From: Polynucleobacter campilacus
GTDB taxonomy: Bacteria > Pseudomonadota > Gammaproteobacteria > Burkholderiales > Burkholderiaceae
Direction: 5' to 3'
NCBI RefSeq assembly: GCF_002206625.1
Contig: NZ_NGUP01000004.1
Location: 98,242-162,241, forward strand
Length of the DNA stretch: 64,000 nt
The notes under the pieces are model-generated. The model made no database searches and had not been told where the DNA came from. It saw nothing but the letters and a program-made list of their open reading frames with translations. Positions within the stretch are counted from its first letter, which is position 1, and every line of letters starts with the position of its first letter. Positions 42,161 to 51,457 of the stretch are shown in pieces. The position numbers and the translations under genes were made by a program.

Positions 42161-44857
42161 ATGGCCGCAGTTCCAGAACAAGTATTAGGCAAACAGAATT
42201 CTCAGGACGTTGATCCTGGCGAAACTCAAGAATGGTTACAAGCCCTAGATGGCGTTATTCATAATGAGGGCCCTGAGCGCGCTGCTTATTTAATTGATCA
42301 ACAAATTTCTCATGCCAGAGTGAATGGCGTTGTACAGCCATTTCATGCAGAGACTCCATATATCAATACGATTCCAGTAGAGAATCAAGCGCGCTTACCG
42401 GGCGATCAGAATGTTGAACACCGCATTCGTTCGTATACCCGTTGGAATGCAATGGCGATGGTTCTACGCGCGAACAAGGACACCAACGTTGGTGGACATA
42501 TTTCTTCATTCCAGTCAGCAGCCACTTTGTATGACGTAGGCTTCAATCATTTTTGGCATGCGCCTTCACCAGAGCATGGCGGCGATCTCATTTTTGTTCA
42601 AGGCCACTCGGCCCCAGGTGTCTATGCACGCGCATATATGCTGGGACGGTTGTCTGGCGAGCAGCTAGATAACTTCCGCCAAGAGGTTGGGGGCAAGGGT
42701 ATCTCCAGCTATCCACATCCATGGTTGATGCCAGACTTCTGGCAGTTCCCAACGGTATCGATGGGCTTAGGCCCGATCATGGCGATTTATCAAGCGCGCT
42801 TTATGCGCTACATGCAAGACCGTGGCTTTATTAAGAGTGAAGGTCGTAAAGTTTGGGCCTTCTTAGGTGATGGTGAAACCGATGAGCCAGAATCTTTGGG
42901 CGCGATTGGTATGGCTGGCCGTGAAAAACTGGATAACCTCATTTTTGTAGTCAACTGTAACTTGCAGCGTCTTGATGGACCAGTGCGCGGTAATGGCAGC
43001 ATCATTCAAGAGCTCGAGGGCGAGTTCCGTGGTGCTGGCTGGAATGTCATCAAGGTGGTGTGGGGTGGTCAGTGGGATGCTTTATTTGCCCGTGATAAAA
43101 AAGGCATCTTGATGCAGCGCCTTGGGGAAATTGTGGACGGTCAGTATCAAACCATGAAGTCTAAGAATGGCGGCTATGTTCGCGAAACAGTATTTAATAC
43201 TCCAGAATTAAAAGCCTTAGTGAGCGACTGGAGCGACGATGAGATTTGGCAACTGAATCGTGGTGGCCATGACCCGCATAAGGTGTATGCAGCATTTCAT
43301 GCAGCGGTCAATCACAAAGATCAACCAACCGTTATCCTGGCTCACACCATTAAGGGTTATGGCATGGGTGGATCTGGTGAGGCGATGAACATTGCTCACC
43401 AAGCGAAGAAGATGAACGATGACGATGTACGTCGTTTCCGTGATCGTTTTGAGATCCCCGTAAAAGATGAAGATCTTGATGAGATGCCTTTGGTGAAATT
43501 TGCCGATGGTAGCTCTGAGCTAGAGTACATGAAGGCGCGTCGCCAAGAGTTAGGCGGTTATTTACCGCAGCGTCGTATGAAGGCAGAAAGTTTGCCTGTT
43601 CCTGCACTAGATGTATTTGCTCCGCTACTTGAGGCCACTGCAGAAGGTCGTGAGATTTCGACAACGATGGCATTTGTGCGTCTACTCAATACCGTTGTGC
43701 GCGATAAAGTTTTAGGAAAACGAGTAGTTCCGATTGTTCCCGATGAATCCCGTACCTTTGGCATGGAAGGCATGTTCCGTCAACTCGGTATCTGGAACCA
43801 ATTAGGTCAGCTCTACACTCCTGAAGACCATGATCAATTGATGTTTTACAAAGAGGACAAGACGGGTCAAATTCTGCAAGAGGGCATCAATGAGGCGGGT
43901 GGTATATGCGATTGGATTGCAGCAGCAACGTCTTACTCTACCCATGGCGTACCGATGTTACCTTTCTACATCTTCTACTCGATGTTTGGTTTCCAACGTA
44001 TTGGGGACCTAGCATGGGCAGCAGGCGACATGCGCAGCCGCGGTTTCTTGCTGGGCGGTACTGCTGGTAGAACAACGCTCAATGGTGAAGGCTTACAACA
44101 CGAAGATGGCCATAGCCACCTGTGGAGTGGAGCAGTGCCAAACTGCATCAGTTACGACCCTACATTTGCATTTGAATTGGCGGTAGTGATTCAAGATGGT
44201 ATGCGTCGTATGTTAGAGGTTCAGGAAGACGTGTATTACTACATCACCTTGATGAATGAAAACTACGCTCATCCAGGGATGCCAAAGGGTGCCGAGAAAG
44301 ACATCATCAAAGGGATGTACAAGCTGAAGTCTGTGGGCGATGACAAAGCGAAGTTACGTGTTCAACTTCTCGGTTCAGGAACTATTTTCCGTGAAGTGAT
44401 TGAGGCAGCAGAAATCTTACATAAAGACTGGGGTGTTGCCTCCGACTTGTGGGGTTGCCCAAGCTTTACTGAGTTAGGCAGAGATTGGAATACGGTTCAC
44501 CGCGCCAACCTCTTAAACCCAACGGCAGCACCTTTACTTTCTCATGTAGAGAAGTGCTTAAAAGATACTTCAGGCCCAATCATTGCGGCTACTGACTACA
44601 TACGTTTATTTGCTGAGCAGATTCGCCCAGCGATTCAGCATATTGGTCGTCGCTATGAAGTATTAGGTACAGATGGCTTTGGTCGTTCTGATACCCGTGA
44701 AAAACTGCGTGACTTCTTTGAGGTGGATCGTCGCTGGGTTGTGGTGACTGCCCTGAGATCTTTAGTAGATGCTGGTCAGATGGATCGCCAAAAACTAGCG
44801 GAAGCGATACAGAAGTATGGCATTGACACCACTAAACCAAACCCAATGACGGTTTAA
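42161..44857 (+). CDS. aceE: Pyruvate dehydrogenase E1 component (homodimeric)
   Basis: Thiamine-diphosphate-dependent E1 of the pyruvate dehydrogenase complex, 898 residues, the gammaproteobacterial/betaproteobacterial AceE type. Motifs are HISSFQSAATLYDVGFNHFW (catalytic His region), the TPP site FLGDGETDEPES...NLIFVVNCNLQRLDGPVRGN, IKGYGMGGSGEAMNIAHQ, and PDESRTFGMEGMFRQLGIW with YTPEDHDQL. It is the first gene of aceE-aceF-lpdA. The ribosome binding site GGAGATAAG precedes the ATG. Confidence 0.97.
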   Translation: MAAVPEQVLGKQNSQDVDPGETQEWLQALDGVIHNEGPERAAYLIDQQISHARVNGVVQPFHAETPYINTIPVENQARLPGDQNVEHRIRSYTRWNAMAMVLRANKDTNVGGHISSFQSAATLYDVGFNHFWHAPSPEHGGDLIFVQGHSAPGVYARAYMLGRLSGEQLDNFRQEVGGKGISSYPHPWLMPDFWQFPTVSMGLGPIMAIYQARFMRYMQDRGFIKSEGRKVWAFLGDGETDEPESLGAIGMAGREKLDNLIFVVNCNLQRLDGPVRGNGSIIQELEGEFRGAGWNVIKVVWGGQWDALFARDKKGILMQRLGEIVDGQYQTMKSKNGGYVRETVFNTPELKALVSDWSDDEIWQLNRGGHDPHKVYAAFHAAVNHKDQPTVILAHTIKGYGMGGSGEAMNIAHQAKKMNDDDVRRFRDRFEIPVKDEDLDEMPLVKFADGSSELEYMKARRQELGGYLPQRRMKAESLPVPALDVFAPLLEATAEGREISTTMAFVRLLNTVVRDKVLGKRVVPIVPDESRTFGMEGMFRQLGIWNQLGQLYTPEDHDQLMFYKEDKTGQILQEGINEAGGICDWIAAATSYSTHGVPMLPFYIFYSMFGFQRIGDLAWAAGDMRSRGFLLGGTAGRTTLNGEGLQHEDGHSHLWSGAVPNCISYDPTFAFELAVVIQDGMRRMLEVQEDVYYYITLMNENYAHPGMPKGAEKDIIKGMYKLKSVGDDKAKLRVQLLGSGTIFREVIEAAEILHKDWGVASDLWGCPSFTELGRDWNTVHRANLLNPTAAPLLSHVEKCLKDTSGPIIAATDYIRLFAEQIRPAIQHIGRRYEVLGTDGFGRSDTREKLRDFFEVDRRWVVVTALRSLVDAGQMDRQKLAEAIQKYGIDTTKPNPMTV

Positions 44858-44871
44858 AACGAGAAGAATTC

Positions 44872-46485
44872 ATGAGCCAAACAATCGAAATCAAAGTGCC
44901 GGATATCGGCGACTACAAAGATATTCCGGTGATCGAGGTCTTGGTTAAGGCTGGTGATCGCGTTGAGAAAGAGCAATCGATCGTTGTGCTTGAGTCTGAC
45001 AAAGCAACGATGGACGTTCCCTCATCGCACTCTGGTGTCGTAAAAGAAGTCAAAGTAAAGATTGGTGACAATCTTTCCCAAGGATCGGTGGTCATCATAT
45101 TGGAAGAGACTGGCGCCTCAGCGGCCACTCCTGCTCAAGCTACCCCTACAGCATTAGTCCCGGCAAGTTCACCAGCAAATGCGGGCGGTTCTGCTATCGA
45201 AATCAAAGTCCCGGATATCGGCGACTATAAAGATGTACCCGTCATTGAAGTCTTGGTTAAAGCCGGCGATAAGGTTGAGAAAGAGCAATCGATTGTTGTG
45301 CTTGAGTCTGATAAAGCAACGATGGACGTTCCATCATCACACGCGGGTGTTGTGAAAGAAGTCAAGGTAAAGATTGGCGACAACCTTTCCGAAGGATCGG
45401 TAGTCTTAATTCTTCAAGCTGATTCATCTGGATCTGCAGCTACTCCAGCAGCAGCTCCAGTGGCACCGCCAACACCAGTAAGCAAACCTGCAGCAGTTGA
45501 GTCACCAGTTGTTCGTGCTCCAGCGCCTCCTCCAATATCGAACCCAGCCCCAGTGGTGGACGCATCTCTTAGTCATGCAAGTCCATCGGTGCGTAAATTC
45601 GCACGTGAACTGGGTGTGAGCGTTCAGCAGGTCAAAGGATCTGGTCCTAAGGGTCGCATTACCCAAGAGGACGTACAAGCATTTATTAAGGCCGCCATGA
45701 GTGGTGGCGCTGCTAGCCCCGCTGTAGCATCGAGTGGCGGAAGCTTGGGTGGTTTGAATCTGATTCCTTGGCCAAAAGTCGACTTTACCAAGTTTGGTGA
45801 GATTGAACGCCAACCATTAAATCGAATTAAGAAGTTAACTGCGGCAAATTTGGGTCGTAACTGGGTCATGATTCCGGCAGTGACGTATCACGAAGATGCA
45901 GATGTGACCGACTTAGAAGCATTTCGTGTCGAGACAAATAAAGACAATGAGAAGAGGGGCGCCAAGATTACGATGCTCGCTTTCTTAATGAAAGCTGCTG
46001 TAGCCGCCCTGAAGAAGTATCCAGAATTTAATAGCTCGCTTGATGGCGATGATTTGATATTGAAGAAGTACTTCAATATTGGATTTGCTGCAGATACGCC
46101 AACGGGCTTAGTAGTGCCGGTGATCAAAAATGTCGATAAAAAAGGTATCTTTGAAATTGCCAAAGAAACTTCTGAGCTGGCGGCATTGGCACGCGAGGGC
46201 AAGCTCAAGCCAGATCAAATGCAGGGCGCAAGTTTCACAATCTCCTCTTTGGGTGGTATTGGTGGAACTTACTTCTCACCCATCGTGAATGCTCCAGAGG
46301 TTGCAATCTTGGGCGTCAGCAAAGCTGCTATGAAACCAGTATGGGATGGCAAGCAATTTGTGCCCCGACTGATCTGTCCACTGTCTCTCTCAGCAGATCA
46401 CCGCGTGATTGATGGTGCACTGGCTACCCGCTTCAATTTATATATTGCACAACTCTTAGCCGACTTCCGTCGCGCTACGCTGTAA
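44872..46485 (+). CDS. aceF: Dihydrolipoamide acetyltransferase, E2 of pyruvate dehydrogenase
   Basis: A 537-residue E2 core enzyme with two nearly identical lipoyl domains (residues 3-78 and about 105-182, each with VLESDKATMDVPSS around the lipoylated Lys). Ala/Pro-rich linkers join them to an E1/E3-binding domain (HASPSVRKFARELGVSVQQV...GRITQEDV) and a catalytic domain ending in LSLSADHRVIDGALATRFN with the catalytic His-Asp. E. coli AceF has three lipoyl domains; two is common in this group. The duplicated lipoyl segments are also similar in DNA, so they may recombine. Confidence 0.96.
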   Translation: MSQTIEIKVPDIGDYKDIPVIEVLVKAGDRVEKEQSIVVLESDKATMDVPSSHSGVVKEVKVKIGDNLSQGSVVIILEETGASAATPAQATPTALVPASSPANAGGSAIEIKVPDIGDYKDVPVIEVLVKAGDKVEKEQSIVVLESDKATMDVPSSHAGVVKEVKVKIGDNLSEGSVVLILQADSSGSAATPAAAPVAPPTPVSKPAAVESPVVRAPAPPPISNPAPVVDASLSHASPSVRKFARELGVSVQQVKGSGPKGRITQEDVQAFIKAAMSGGAASPAVASSGGSLGGLNLIPWPKVDFTKFGEIERQPLNRIKKLTAANLGRNWVMIPAVTYHEDADVTDLEAFRVETNKDNEKRGAKITMLAFLMKAAVAALKKYPEFNSSLDGDDLILKKYFNIGFAADTPTGLVVPVIKNVDKKGIFEIAKETSELAALAREGKLKPDQMQGASFTISSLGGIGGTYFSPIVNAPEVAILGVSKAAMKPVWDGKQFVPRLICPLSLSADHRVIDGALATRFNLYIAQLLADFRRATL

Positions 46486-46495
46486 GGGGGAATCG

Positions 46496-48277
46496 ATGGC
46501 TAAGCAAATGATCCTCGTCCCTGATATTGGTGACTATTCTGATGTGCCAGTAATTGAAGTGCTAGTGAAGGTTGGTGACGTCGTTGAAAAAGAGCAGCCC
46601 TTATTAGTGCTCGAGTCTGATAAGGCAACCATGGAGATTCCAGCAGATGCTGCTGGAACGATTACTAGTATTGCAGTCAAACTAGGCGATAAGATTAGTA
46701 AGGGTTCTGTGATTGCGGAGATTGAGGCAAGTAGCGCTGCACCTGCAGTGCAATCTACAGCAACACCTCCACCAGCCCCAGCAAAAGCTGCAGCCCCACA
46801 AATGCCAGCACCAGTCGCTGGTCAATACAGTGGCAAAGTAGATCACGAGTGCGAAGTATTGGTACTTGGCGCTGGCCCTGGAGGCTATAGCGCTGCATTC
46901 CGAAGTGCCGATTTGGGTATGAATACCGTTTTAATTGAGCGTTACTCGACCTTAGGTGGCGTATGCCTTAACGTAGGTTGCATTCCATCTAAAGCATTGC
47001 TCCATACCACTTCAGTGATGGACGAAGTCAAAACGATGTCTAAGCATGGCATTACGTTTGGTGATCCAAAGATTGAGATTGATCAATTACGCGGTTACAA
47101 AGATTCTGTGATTGCAAAGTTAACGGGTGGTTTAGCGGGTATGGCTAAAGCACGGAAGGTAAAAACTGTTCGTGGCTTAGGCCGTTTCTTGGACGCTCAT
47201 CACGTTGAAGTAGAAATAACTAGTGGTAGTGGTCAGGATCTCACGGGTCACAAAGAAGTGGTACGTTTTCAGAAGGCGATCATTGCAGCTGGTAGTCAGC
47301 CTGTGAAATTGCCATTCTTGCCAGATGATCCACGCATTGTGGATAGCACAGGTGCTTTATTACTCAAGAGTATCCCCAAAAGAATGCTCGTGATTGGTGG
47401 TGGCATTATTGGTTTAGAGATGGCTACGGTCTATAGCACACTCGGCTCACGTATTGATATCGCCGAGATGATGGATGGCCTGATGGCTGGCGCTGACAGA
47501 GATCTTGAAAAAGTCTGGGAGAAGTTCAATGCCGGACGTTTTGAAAAAATTATGCTCAAGACACGCGCTGCTAAGGCCGAGGTGAAGTCTGATGGTATCC
47601 AGGTGAGCTTTGAGGGCGAGAATGCACCTGCAGAACCGCAAATTTATGACTTAGTACTAGTTGCTGTTGGACGCACTCCAAATGGCAAGAAGATTGATGC
47701 TGGCAAAGCCGGCGTTCAAGTAGACGAGCGTGGCTTTATTGCGGCTGATAAACAGATGCGCACTAATGTGCCCAATATCTTTGCCATCGGCGACATTATT
47801 GGTCAGCCCATGTTGGCACACAAGGCTGTACATGAAGGTCACGTTGCGGCTGAAGTTGCGGCAGGACAGAAGTCTTATTTTGATGCGAAGCAGATTCCAT
47901 CGGTTGCGTACACTGATCCAGAGGTAGCTTGGGCTGGCCTAACGGAAGAGCAGTGTAAGGCACAGGGTATTGCTTATGAAAAAGGCTTATTTCCATGGGC
48001 TGCTAGTGGACGCGCGATTGCTAATGGTCGCGATGAAGGTTTTACAAAACTTCTCTTTGATGCAACGACCCATCGGATTATCGGCGGCGGCATTGTAGGC
48101 ACGCATGCTGGCGATTTAATTGGTGAAGTTTGCCTTGCAATTGAGATGGGTGCTGATGCTGTTGATATCGGTAAGACGATTCATCCGCATCCAACGCTGG
48201 GTGAGTCAGTTGGTCTGGCTGCAGAAGCAGCCCACGGCCATTGCACTGATTTACCACCAGTCAAAAAGAAGTCTTAA
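46496..48277 (+). CDS. lpdA: Dihydrolipoamide dehydrogenase (E3) with N-terminal lipoyl domain
   Basis: An FAD flavoprotein that reoxidises dihydrolipoamide. At 593 residues it is about 120 longer than usual E3, because residues 1-80 form an extra lipoyl domain (VLESDKATMEIPAD) and a Pro/Ala linker. The E3 part has VLGAGPGGYSAAFRSADLG (FAD), GGVCLNVGCIPSKALL (redox Cys pair), LVIGGGIIGLEMATVYSTLG (NAD), NVPNIFAIGDI and the catalytic HPHPTLGES at the interface. Such lipoyl-E3 fusions are known in Burkholderiales. It starts ten bases after aceF. Confidence 0.96.
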   Translation: MAKQMILVPDIGDYSDVPVIEVLVKVGDVVEKEQPLLVLESDKATMEIPADAAGTITSIAVKLGDKISKGSVIAEIEASSAAPAVQSTATPPPAPAKAAAPQMPAPVAGQYSGKVDHECEVLVLGAGPGGYSAAFRSADLGMNTVLIERYSTLGGVCLNVGCIPSKALLHTTSVMDEVKTMSKHGITFGDPKIEIDQLRGYKDSVIAKLTGGLAGMAKARKVKTVRGLGRFLDAHHVEVEITSGSGQDLTGHKEVVRFQKAIIAAGSQPVKLPFLPDDPRIVDSTGALLLKSIPKRMLVIGGGIIGLEMATVYSTLGSRIDIAEMMDGLMAGADRDLEKVWEKFNAGRFEKIMLKTRAAKAEVKSDGIQVSFEGENAPAEPQIYDLVLVAVGRTPNGKKIDAGKAGVQVDERGFIAADKQMRTNVPNIFAIGDIIGQPMLAHKAVHEGHVAAEVAAGQKSYFDAKQIPSVAYTDPEVAWAGLTEEQCKAQGIAYEKGLFPWAASGRAIANGRDEGFTKLLFDATTHRIIGGGIVGTHAGDLIGEVCLAIEMGADAVDIGKTIHPHPTLGESVGLAAEAAHGHCTDLPPVKKKS

Positions 48278-48305
48278 GTAAGAGATATTAACTAAGCTCC
48301 TGCAA

Positions 48306-48331
48306 AAAAGCCCTGATCACTCAGGGCTTTT
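48306..48331 (+). terminator. Terminator of aceEF-lpdA
   Basis: An 11-bp stem AAAAGCCCTGA / TCAGGGCTTTT with loop TCAC, 28 bases after the lpdA stop, bounded by A and T runs so that it also serves the convergent gene at 48360. Confidence 0.9.
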
Positions 48332-48359
48332 AAATTCTTACTTCAAACTTACATCAATC

Positions 48360-48734
48360 TCATGTGATGAGGTTGATATTTAATTCTCGGATGCGCTCAT
48401 CTACGTAATAACCACCGCATTCTGTATAACGGAGGTACTTGCATCCACAATGCTTACACTCATAGACGTCAGACTTGTTGTAGGGATGGAAAGCTGAAGA
48501 GATTGGAGCATCCTTGGACCATATATTGGTTCCCTTGGGGTGATACTCTTCCCAGCATTCTGGAGCGTCTTCGACTCTGAGGGTTCCTATGCACTCTAGG
48601 GCGTTAGTGATGAAGCCACCGGGGATGCTTTCCCAGCCTGCGCACGATAAAGATTGGCAATCAGCGCACTTGCTCTTTCCGTCAAAGGATTGGGCAAATC
48701 CAAGCAACATCTCTCGATCAACGGAATTGGTCAT
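48360..48734 (-). CDS. Cysteine-rich protein of unknown function, probable zinc binder
   Basis: A 124-residue soluble protein. Cys pairs are spaced as metal ligands: CADCQSLSCAGW near residue 23, then YECKHCGCKYLRYTECGGYY near residue 92. It has no signal peptide. Similar short proteins occur in Burkholderiales as far as I recall, without a known role. It stands alone, convergent with lpdA and divergent from the Bug receptor gene at 48851. The start ATG at 48734 is the only one upstream of the first Cys pair. Confidence 0.6.
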   Translation of the reverse strand: MTNSVDREMLLGFAQSFDGKSKCADCQSLSCAGWESIPGGFITNALECIGTLRVEDAPECWEEYHPKGTNIWSKDAPISSAFHPYNKSDVYECKHCGCKYLRYTECGGYYVDERIRELNINLIT

Positions 48735-48850
48735 CTAGTGATAATTTGGGCAATCTGACGTGTTATTGCCAGAGTAAGGTATATTTTTACCAAAGAATAG
48801 ATATTAGCGCATGTATGAAGACAGTGCGCCACAAAAATGGGGACTAAAAA

Positions 48851-49819
48851 ATGAAAAAACAGTTATTGCTGCTTACACTTTCTTGCTGCTTACTATCTTC
48901 TGGGAATGTTTTGGCACAAAGTGCTTACCCCTGTGCGGTGGTTAAGTTTGTATCGCCATACCCACCTGGAGGTACGACCGATATTCTAGCTAGAATGCTG
49001 GCGCCCGGTTTAGCAAAGCAACTTGGTACAAATGTTGTGGTTGAGAATAAGGGTGGAGCAAGTAGCAATATTGGGACTGAATTTGTTGCTAACTCAGCTT
49101 CTGATGGTTGCACTCTATTGCTCGGAAATAATACTGGCATTGTGATTAACCAAAATTTGTATAAGTTGAGAATCAATCCATCCAAAGACTTGGCGGCGGT
49201 TGCAGAAGTAGCTTCTGTGCCTTTGGTGCTTTATGTAAATGCATCAGTACCTGCAAATACTGTCGGTGAGCTAGTAGAGCTTATTAAAAATAATCCTGGC
49301 AAATATAGTTATGCATCTGGCGGCAGTGGAAGTCCACAACATCTGATGGCAGAAATGCTGAAGCTTGAAAAGCAGCTAGACATGACGCATATACCCTACA
49401 GAGGGCAGGGACCAGCCATGGCTGATGTTATTGCTGGCCAAGTGCCCATTGCATTTGAGACAACGACAACTATTTCTGCGCAGATGGCATCAGGCCGTAT
49501 TCGTGCGCTAGCAACAACGGGCTTAGTCCGACCTAAAAACTTTCCAAATATTCCTACTATGAAAGAGCTTGGGTATTCGAGCTTTGTTGTCGAGAATTGG
49601 TACGGCATTTTTGTTGCGGCTAAAACCCCATCTGTTTTGATTGCGCGATTAAATAAAGCATTTAATACCGTCATGAAGGAGTCGGAGGTTGCGGCAAGCC
49701 TGAATAAGATGGGCTCGAGTGATGTAGCGGGGACACCCGAGCAATTTACGCAATTTATTAATAAAGAAATTCCATATTGGGAGTCTTTAGTTAAGCGCAC
49801 AGGCGCAACAGTAGATTAA
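48851..49819 (+). CDS. Bug/TctC-family periplasmic solute receptor 1
   Basis: A 322-residue tripartite-tricarboxylate-transporter receptor. The signal peptide (LLLLTLSCCLLSSGNVLAQ) is followed by the ligand loop SPYPPGGTTDILARMLAPGL, then VVENKGGASSNIGTEFV and YRGQGPAMADVIAGQVPIAF. An unusual Cys pair (AYPCAVV and SDGCTLL) suggests a disulfide in the first lobe. It is most similar to receptor 4 at 54172, which shares both Cys. A ligand such as a carboxylate or aromatic acid can be supposed from the gene context. No TctA or TctB gene is nearby. Confidence 0.88.
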   Translation: MKKQLLLLTLSCCLLSSGNVLAQSAYPCAVVKFVSPYPPGGTTDILARMLAPGLAKQLGTNVVVENKGGASSNIGTEFVANSASDGCTLLLGNNTGIVINQNLYKLRINPSKDLAAVAEVASVPLVLYVNASVPANTVGELVELIKNNPGKYSYASGGSGSPQHLMAEMLKLEKQLDMTHIPYRGQGPAMADVIAGQVPIAFETTTTISAQMASGRIRALATTGLVRPKNFPNIPTMKELGYSSFVVENWYGIFVAAKTPSVLIARLNKAFNTVMKESEVAASLNKMGSSDVAGTPEQFTQFINKEIPYWESLVKRTGATVD

Positions 49820-49839
49820 AAATAAAAGAGGATGGCAAT

Positions 49840-50505
49840 ATGAATAATGGTTACGAAATTAATCCAAGAAAAGAGGCCTTTAAGGAAGGCATTGCTGCCC
49901 TGACGGGATTGGCAACCTCGGTTGTCAGTGATGTATTGGGCCGTACTATTGGTGCGGTCAATATATTGCCTGTAAATAAGTCACCAGTTTCCGTATGTGG
50001 TAACGCTGTCACAGTCAGTGTTAGATCTGGCGATAATTTGATGATTCATAAGGCGCTACAAATTCTCCAGCCAGGCGATGTACTGGTAGTCGATGGTGGA
50101 GGTGACATCTCTCGAGCCTTATTTGGCGAAATCATGATGACTGTTGCTAAATCAAGAGGCGCAGTTGGAGTAGTTTTTGATGCAGCAATTCGGGATGTTG
50201 AGGCTTTTGAAAAGCATCGCTTTCCATGCTGGGCGCGTGGTGTCAATATGCGCGGCCCCCTTAAGGATGGTCCAGGCAGTATTAATGTGCCTGTTTCCAT
50301 AGGGGGTATGGTGATTCATCCAGGCGATGTGATTTTGGGCGATTGCGATGGGATCATTGCTTTGTCTCCTGAGTTGGCATTGGAGGGCGCTAGATTAGGT
50401 AAAGAAAAAGAGATTACTGAACGCAAAACAATTCAATCCATTATTGATGGTAAGTACGATGATTCTTGGGTAGACGCTACTTTGAAACAGAAAGGCGTGA
50501 TATGA
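49840..50505 (+). CDS. RraA-family protein, possible aldolase/decarboxylase
   Basis: A 221-residue RraA-fold protein. Members of this family in catabolic clusters are 4-carboxy-4-hydroxy-2-oxoadipate or HMG aldolases with oxaloacetate decarboxylase activity. The catalytic region GVVFDAAIRDVEAFEKHRFP has the Arg-Asp pair of the aldolases; the loop VDGGGDISRALFGEIMMTVA is the second active-site element. It differs clearly from the second RraA-fold gene at 53489. The ribosome binding site AGAGGA precedes ATG. The stop overlaps the start of the next receptor gene (ATGA). Confidence 0.78.
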   Translation: MNNGYEINPRKEAFKEGIAALTGLATSVVSDVLGRTIGAVNILPVNKSPVSVCGNAVTVSVRSGDNLMIHKALQILQPGDVLVVDGGGDISRALFGEIMMTVAKSRGAVGVVFDAAIRDVEAFEKHRFPCWARGVNMRGPLKDGPGSINVPVSIGGMVIHPGDVILGDCDGIIALSPELALEGARLGKEKEITERKTIQSIIDGKYDDSWVDATLKQKGVI

Positions 50506-51452
50506 AACTTAAGAGAGTCTTGACAGTACTTTTAAGCTTTGTTTCCCTCAATGCAATAGCGGCATTTCCAGATAAGTCGATTAAATTTTTAGTTCCCTGG
50601 CCTCCAGGTGGAGCGACGGATCAAGTTGCTCGTATCTTGGCAATACCCCTTACCAAAGAGCTTGGCGTTTCTGTTTTTGTTGAAAACAAGGGCGGGGCAG
50701 GCGGCAACATAGGTACGCAGGCTTTTGTACAAGAGAAGCCAGATGGATATGCAATCTTAATGGCAACCAGTTCAACTAATGCGGCAGGCCCTCACTTATT
50801 TGCAAATCAAGGCTTCGATGCCGCCAAAGATTTCACTCCAGTAGTTTTGGTATGCACTATTCCAAATATTATGGTCGTACCTGAGTCATCGCCTTGGAAT
50901 AGTATGAAAGACTTGATGGCTGATGCCAAGCAAAACCCTGGAAAGTTTACCTATGGCTCCGCAGGCATTGGCGCATCTCAGCATTTGGCCGGCGCACAAT
51001 TTAAAACCGTCACTGGTTTAGATATTCGTCATGTTCCCTACAAGGGAAGTGGTCCTGCCGCCTTAGATTTAATGGCTGGACATATCGATATGATGCTCGA
51101 TACTGGCTCGCTGAACAATATCAAGGCGGGTAAATTAAAAGCCTTAGGCATAGCGGCAGATAAGCGCATCCCTGAGTTGCCTAACGTCCCAACAATGAAA
51201 GAAGTTGGGGTGCCAATGGTTGCGAATGCTTGGTATGGCGTGATGTTGCCTGCGGGCGCGCCAAAGGACATTACTGAGAAACTCAATGTTGCCTTCAATA
51301 AGGTTCTAAAAGATCCAGAGGTACGCAAAAGTCTTCAAGGCATTGGCGCCCAGATTGATGGCGGCTCAGTAGTCGATTTTACGAAGTTCTCACAATCAGA
51401 GATTAAGCGCTATGAAGGCATTGTGAAAATGTCAGGAGCCCCCAGAGAGTAA
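50502..51452 (+). CDS. Bug/TctC-family periplasmic solute receptor 2
   Basis: A 316-residue receptor starting at the ATG (50502) that overlaps the preceding stop. The signal peptide is LKRVLTVLLSFVSLNAIAA, then FPDKSIKFLVPWPPGGATDQ, VFVENKGGAGGNIGTQAFV and VPYKGSGPAALDLMAGHIDM. It lacks the extra Cys pair of receptors 1 and 4. An in-frame start at 50466 would put hydrophilic residues before the signal peptide and is rejected. Confidence 0.9.
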   Translation: MKLKRVLTVLLSFVSLNAIAAFPDKSIKFLVPWPPGGATDQVARILAIPLTKELGVSVFVENKGGAGGNIGTQAFVQEKPDGYAILMATSSTNAAGPHLFANQGFDAAKDFTPVVLVCTIPNIMVVPESSPWNSMKDLMADAKQNPGKFTYGSAGIGASQHLAGAQFKTVTGLDIRHVPYKGSGPAALDLMAGHIDMMLDTGSLNNIKAGKLKALGIAADKRIPELPNVPTMKEVGVPMVANAWYGVMLPAGAPKDITEKLNVAFNKVLKDPEVRKSLQGIGAQIDGGSVVDFTKFSQSEIKRYEGIVKMSGAPRE

Positions 51453-51457
51453 TCTTC

